Assembly: GCA_020746835.1 (NCBI GenBank)
Contig: JAGPNK010000004.1
Location: 372,001-436,000 of the forward strand
Source of the DNA: Stachybotrys elegans
Taxonomy: Eukaryota; Ascomycota; Sordariomycetes; Hypocreales; Stachybotryaceae
Length of the DNA stretch: 64,000 nucleotides
Reading direction: 5' to 3'
Of this stretch, positions 59,565 through 64,000 are shown piece after piece (position 1 is the first letter of the stretch; each line of letters starts with the position of its first letter). The notes beneath the pieces were generated by a model. The model was not told the DNA's origin, ran no database searches, and was given only the letters and a program-made list of their open reading frames with translations. The position numbers and the translations under genes were made by a program.

Positions 59565-61328
59565 ATGTTCTCCTACGACGGCAACGCCGTCCTCTGGATC
59601 GTTGTTCCCGCTGCGCTCCTCTCCATCTACTTGGCGTTCGCCACCCGCTCCTCTCCGGAAGATCCCCCAGAAGTCCCAGCCCAGTTGCCCATCCCCTATC
59701 TGGGCCACACCATTGGCCTGCTCCGGAACCACATCGGATACTACCCCATCCTCAGGTACGTTCATTTCGTCTCGAGAGCCGATGCAGGCGCCACCCGCCC
59801 CAAGTCGATCCCGCCCATGGCTCTGACAAGTCCCACCCGCCTTGTAGCAAGAGGCACCGCAAGCCCGTCTTTGCCGTCTCGCACCTTGCAGGCAAGATCT
59901 ACGTGGTAGACAAACCAGAGGTGGCGTTGGCGATTCTTAGGAATACCAAGGAGGTTTCATTTGCTGAACTTGCTGCTTCGGTTGTGCTGCGCATCTCGCT
60001 GTCCAGCAATGAGGCAAGGAAAACGGTCCTCAAGGACGTCTCCGGCCCAGGCCGCAAGGGCTCTGACAACTACACGCCTGACATCTTTAAGAATGTGCAT
60101 GCCACACTGGCACCCAGCACGGGACTGGAGAGTATGGTTTCTATTGCTTGCTTATACATTGCACGAGAGGCCCCCCTCCTTGGTCCCCTTGATGGACAGC
60201 CATTCAAAGAGTTGGACCTGTGGACTACAGTCCGTCATTTCATTGTACAAGCCACGGCAGAGGCAGTCTACGGGCCCATGAATCCCTTCCGCGACCAGGA
60301 AACCGAGGATGGCTATTGGTAAGTCACCGCCACTGCAAGTTTCAGGGGCGATGCCTAACACGTGTTTTCTCAAGGCACTTTGAGGAATCATTTACCCACC
60401 TTCTCACCAACGTGCTACCCAGCATCACGGCTAGAAAGGGTCACTACGGAAGGGAGCGCGTGCGCAAAGCCTTTGAAAAGTATTTCGCGCAAGGAGGTCA
60501 TTTGAAAGGATCAACCCTCATCAAGTCGCGCCATGATGTCGCTGTGCGTCACGGCCTGTCCCTGATAGACATGGCACGGCTGGAAACGACCATGGCTATT
60601 GGGGTCTTGAGCAACACGCCTCCGTCGGCGTTTTGGATGGTGAGTGTCCGTCCCTGCCCGATGCCGATGCCTGATGCTGATCCACATCCACCCAGATCTT
60701 CTACATCTTTTCAAACCCACAACTATTGCATGACCTCCGCAAGGAAATGGATCCCCTCGTTTCCACCACCACTAGCGGCGACAAGGATCCTCACAGGGTC
60801 ATTGATGTCTCCCGCGTCCGCAAATCAAGCCTTGTAAGCTCCATCTGGAACGAGACTCTCCGCCATGCTGGCTGCGGCACTTCAGCTCGGATCGTCGAGA
60901 CAGACTGCCGCGTAGAGGTGGGAGAGGAGCGATACCTGTTCCGCAAAGGCAACGTCATACAACTCCCCAGCCACACCGTCCAGACCAATGATAGGTTCTG
61001 GGGTGAAAACATCAAGGAGTTTGACGGAGCCCGCTTTTGCGGTGAGCAGGAGACGGGCATTAGGAAGGCTGGTGTCTTCCGGCCGTTTGGCGGTGGTGCC
61101 ACCTTGTGCCCAGGAAGGCATCTGTCGGCTGCCGAGAACACCGTCATGGCGGTTGTCGTAGCGCTGAGTTATGAGATGGAGCCTGTCTCTGGTACCTGGG
61201 AGGAGCCGGAGAAGTGGACACCCAGCATGGCATCTGCCGTGTACTGGCCAACCAAGGGTGTCAACGTCAAAGTCCGCAGACGCCAGGGCTTTGAGAAGGG
61301 CACTTGGGAGTTTACTGGCATGGCTTAA
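59565..61328 (+). CDS. Cytochrome P450, CYP7/8-like
   Basis: Exons 59565-59755, 59848-60318, 60375-60639 and 60696-61328 (introns of 92, 56 and 56 bp) give 519 residues. An N-terminal anchor (VLWIVVPAALLSIYLAF) and the proline hinge IPYLGHTIGLL are followed by VFAVSHLAGKIYVV. The I-helix is atypical: NTPPSAFWM replaces the usual AGxxT, as in the CYP7/CYP8 group. Then come WNETLR for ExxR and the haem loop FRPFGGGATLCPGRHLS. This group includes fungal homologues of sterol 7-alpha-hydroxylase and prostacyclin synthase and often carries out isomerisation or hydroxylation in terpenoid pathways. It is divergent from the AflR-type gene, so co-regulation is likely. The substrate is unknown. Confidence 0.92.
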
Positions 61329-62280
61329 GAATGAGATAGACTTCTGGGGCATGGCCACATCTTGTAAATGTCTGCTCAACGCATCACCTTTAAAATCCAT
61401 AGATCAGTTACATTGATCACTGTGAATATTACCCGAAGAAACGTTTCTGGCAGATTATGAACATTGCTATCAAATCGGAGTTTGGACTGTGGTGGGTAGA
61501 CAAGATGGTAGCCAAATGGGTGACGGCGCCTGGAATGGCTTGCGTGACGCAATAATTAATTTTTTTTCCATCCGTCTCACACCTGTAGCATCATATTTAT
61601 CAGCACTCAGTAGAGTGTTTCGGGTTATTGAGCGCATGACTTATTCTTGTAGTTGTTCACTTCCCGTTGGAAGCATGCATCGTGTAATTCCGAATCGTCC
61701 TTGGTTGTATAGCCTACCCTAGACGCTCGACCATTTCCTATGCTTCATTCATTGAATCGTTGGAATTCCTAGACAACTGGATAATTAATAGGGAGTATAT
61801 TTACTGGTTTTCCTGCAATTATTCGTATTTCCTTTCAGTCACTACAACCCTTTCCAAGAAGAAAGCCACTCGACCTAAGCATTTTAATAAAAGATCCAAG
61901 GCCCCAATACAGATGGACCGTCTTTGAGAAGGTTCTCATCAATAATAAAGCAGATATCAAATATAAGAATACACTCGACAAGAAATTTGGTGAATTGAGA
62001 AAAACAGAGTCCATGGCTGTATGGATTAACTAACCCCCCAGCTATCGTCTGCCACCTCTTATGGACGGGGAGGGGCTCGCCAACATCTGTACTACGACTG
62101 TTGAAGTTTGTCTGTGCCATTATGTGCTGGTAGATCGAGATCATAGCTTGCACGAGACTCGTATGGAAAATGAAGCATAGGGCTCGTCAGAACTGCACCA
62201 CTGATGGCTTGATAGAGTTTTAAATTTATTGTAAAACAACCTAATCATACGTCTTGCGCGTAACGTAGCATTCAAAACAT
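61329..62280. other. Convergent intergenic spacer
   Basis: About 0.95 kb, A/T-rich, between the P450 and SDR 3' ends. No coding, repeat or RNA feature recognised. Confidence 0.5.
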
Positions 62281-63272
62281 TCATGCTTGAACAGCATCTG
62301 CTACTGGTGAAATACCAGGTCGGATGTCCGTCAAGATTTGCTGGAATGCCGTCTTCTCCTTGTTGAAAGCACCAAACCAATCTCCTCGCAACCTCGACAG
62401 TGGCTCTTCAATCTCGGTCCAGTGGTCTCCCAATGTCAAGATGCATCGCCCGTTCCAACGTCCCGGTGACTTCACCGCTTCCGGCGTGTCGCGACCATAA
62501 CCCTCGACCTGGTTCTCCTGCTGCGCCACGGCCGAGTGCACAACGGCCAGTCCAACATGGTGAGCACTGCTGACTGGTGCACCCGCGTCCATGATGGGCT
62601 TCGCGAGGTTCGCGGGGAGCAGGCTGGTTATGGTAGCTGCAGGGGCGACGATGTTGATGGTAGCACCGTAAAAAGGCTCCATGCGTGGGCGCAGCGCCCG
62701 CATCAGACCCACGAGCCCCAGCTTGCTTGCGCTGTAGACAGGCAGACTAATCTCGGGTGAGTAGGCCGTGGCGCTGCTAACAATTACCAAGCTGCCTCCA
62801 GGTCCCTGGCGCTTGAAGCTGCTGAGCGACAGTTTGGTAAAGTTGAGAACCGCGCGGAAGTTCACGTCCACCACTCGCCATGTCGGCTCCTCGAGGAGAC
62901 CGTCGGTACTGGAGAAGGTGTCGGCGAAGTAGTCAGTCTCTTCAGATACACCAGCATTGGCGATGGCAATATCGACGTGGCCGATCTGGGAGAAGGCTGC
63001 CGAAAGCGAAGGCCAGTCGGCAACATTGCAATGCATGTAGTTGATCCCAGACGAAACCTCTTCGATGGGGCTGTTGAGATCCAGCACATGGACGCGTGCA
63101 CCGAGCGAAGCCAAGATCTTGGCCGAGGCCAGCCCAATTCCAGATGAACCCCCTGTACCCTTTTGATAAGCGAGCTATGTTTAGCAACATGGTGGATATA
63201 CTGACCAGTGATGATGGCAACCTTTCCATCCAACCTGGGGAAATCTTCTGGGACGATGTTAAGGCTAGTCAT
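62281..63272 (-). CDS. Short-chain dehydrogenase/reductase
   Basis: Exons 63272-63206 and 63152-62281 (53-bp intron) give 312 residues. The intron splits the cofactor loop; joining gives IITGGSSGIGLASA. Then LDLNSP, an Asn-Ala-Gly (ANAGVSEE), the catalytic Ser in VSSATAYS, and YSASKLG with Tyr and Lys. The acidic residue after beta-2 suggests NAD rather than NADP. The sequence resembles 15-hydroxyprostaglandin-dehydrogenase-like SDRs, which oxidise secondary alcohols. The start at 63272 is chosen because the next upstream ATG would add 40 residues without family character. It sits between two cluster P450s, so alcohol-to-ketone tailoring is the likely role. Confidence 0.9.
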
Positions 63273-63455
63273 TTTGGGCACAACTGCTTGATTTCTTCTG
63301 ACGGTGGCTAAGATGCTGCTTAGAGAGGTATGTTCTGAATTCCAGTGTGTGCTCAGCTTGCTCCTTAAAACTACTTGAGAGGCATGACGCATAAGCTACG
63401 GAGACTTGCCCAACTTGGGATCCTGTTACGATCGGGCTGATACACACGCCGGCTC

Positions 63456-64000
63456 CTACATTTCCGCCAGCCGATCCCGGGTGATGCGCACGAAAAGATC
63501 GGGCTTCTTCCACAACAAGTGCATCTGCGAGTCGCGAAGCCAGTCCACTTCGGTGTTGACGAGCTCCATGTCGTAGCGATAGTGCAGCTTCGCCAGAGTT
63601 GTGCGCATCTCGAGCCAAGCCAGTCTGTATTGGCCAAAATGGTCAGCAATAATTACTCGCATACTTTTTTTTCTTGAAGCGGTACTCACGCTCTGCCTAG
63701 GCAGTTTCTTGGACCAAAAGAGAATGGCTGCGAAGCCTCGAGACGGTCTTCTCCAATACCGCCCGTGTTCTCTTCAAGCCACCGCGAGGGGTCGAATTTG
63801 AGGGGGTCGGCGAAATTGGCTGAATTCAGGCTGGCAGCCAGAGGATTAACCGAAACAATTGTCTAAATATCATTTACCAGTTAGCCGCAGATTCTCCCAA
63901 TATTGTAGAATGGTCGAGACTTACACCGCCGGGTATCTGGTGTCCGTCAACCGAGCCTCCTTGCACGGGCACAACTCGTGGCAATCCAAGCGGCAGCGGG
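63456..64000 (-). CDS. Cytochrome P450, C-terminal part (cut by window edge)
   Basis: Three visible exons: 64000-63925, 63862-63690 and 63624-63456 (introns of 62 and 65 bp). They encode the end of a P450: GHQIPGGTIVSVNPLAASL, the FDPSRW motif, the haem loop FSFGPRNCLGR, and LAWLEMRTTLAKL of the L-helix, ending VRITRDRLAEM. The haem Cys is intact. The N-terminal three quarters, with anchor and I-helix, lie beyond the right edge. The pattern resembles the fungal CYP65-like families common in metabolite clusters, so the cluster probably continues to the right. Confidence 0.9.

Overview
The window is nuclear DNA of a filamentous ascomycete (Pezizomycotina). Nearly every gene is split by short introns of about 45-120 bp with GTRNGT-like donors, CTNAC-like branch sites and YAG acceptors. 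The gene content is that of a fungal secondary-metabolite locus. I do not claim a genus. All exon joins below were made by eye and checked for frame; lengths are computed from those joins.

Layout. The left flank (1-12 kb) is mixed: a C2H2-type protein, a type-B carboxylesterase divergent from a Dal5-type MFS transporter, a class III PLP aminotransferase, a damaged Zn2Cys6 regulator, and a GPI-type GH76 mannanase. From 13.3 to 25.5 kb lies one gene for a hybrid PKS-NRPS of about 4007 residues (KS-AT-DH-MT-inactive ER-KR-ACP-C-A-T-R). It is followed by a CYP52-like P450 divergent from a zinc alcohol dehydrogenase.

The second half (31-64 kb) holds an FAD monooxygenase divergent from a methyltransferase, a bicovalent-flavin (BBE-type) oxidase, a P450, and a class I terpene synthase. 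Next comes a complete highly reducing PKS of about 2584 residues (KS-AT-DH-MT-ER-KR-ACP) divergent from a BAHD-type acyltransferase. Then come a kaurene-oxidase-like P450, an SDR, an AflR-type regulator divergent from a CYP7/8-like P450, a second SDR, and a P450 cut by the right edge.

How the parts may work together (inference). The PKS-NRPS should make a methylated, largely unsaturated aminoacyl polyketide, because its ER is dead and no stand-alone trans-ER is visible. The terpene synthase, oxidases, HR-PKS and acyltransferase together look like a pathway for an oxygenated terpene alcohol esterified with a reduced, methyl-branched polyketide acid. Either two pathways are interleaved, in the manner of the fumagillin-pseurotin supercluster, or all three carbon sources meet in one product. 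Six divergent gene pairs and an AflR-type regulator suggest co-regulation. The main oddities are the regulator broken by a 13-bp tandem duplication and an in-frame stop, a roughly 65-bp sequence repeated in cluster spacers, several dyad elements in divergent promoters, and a GC-AG intron.
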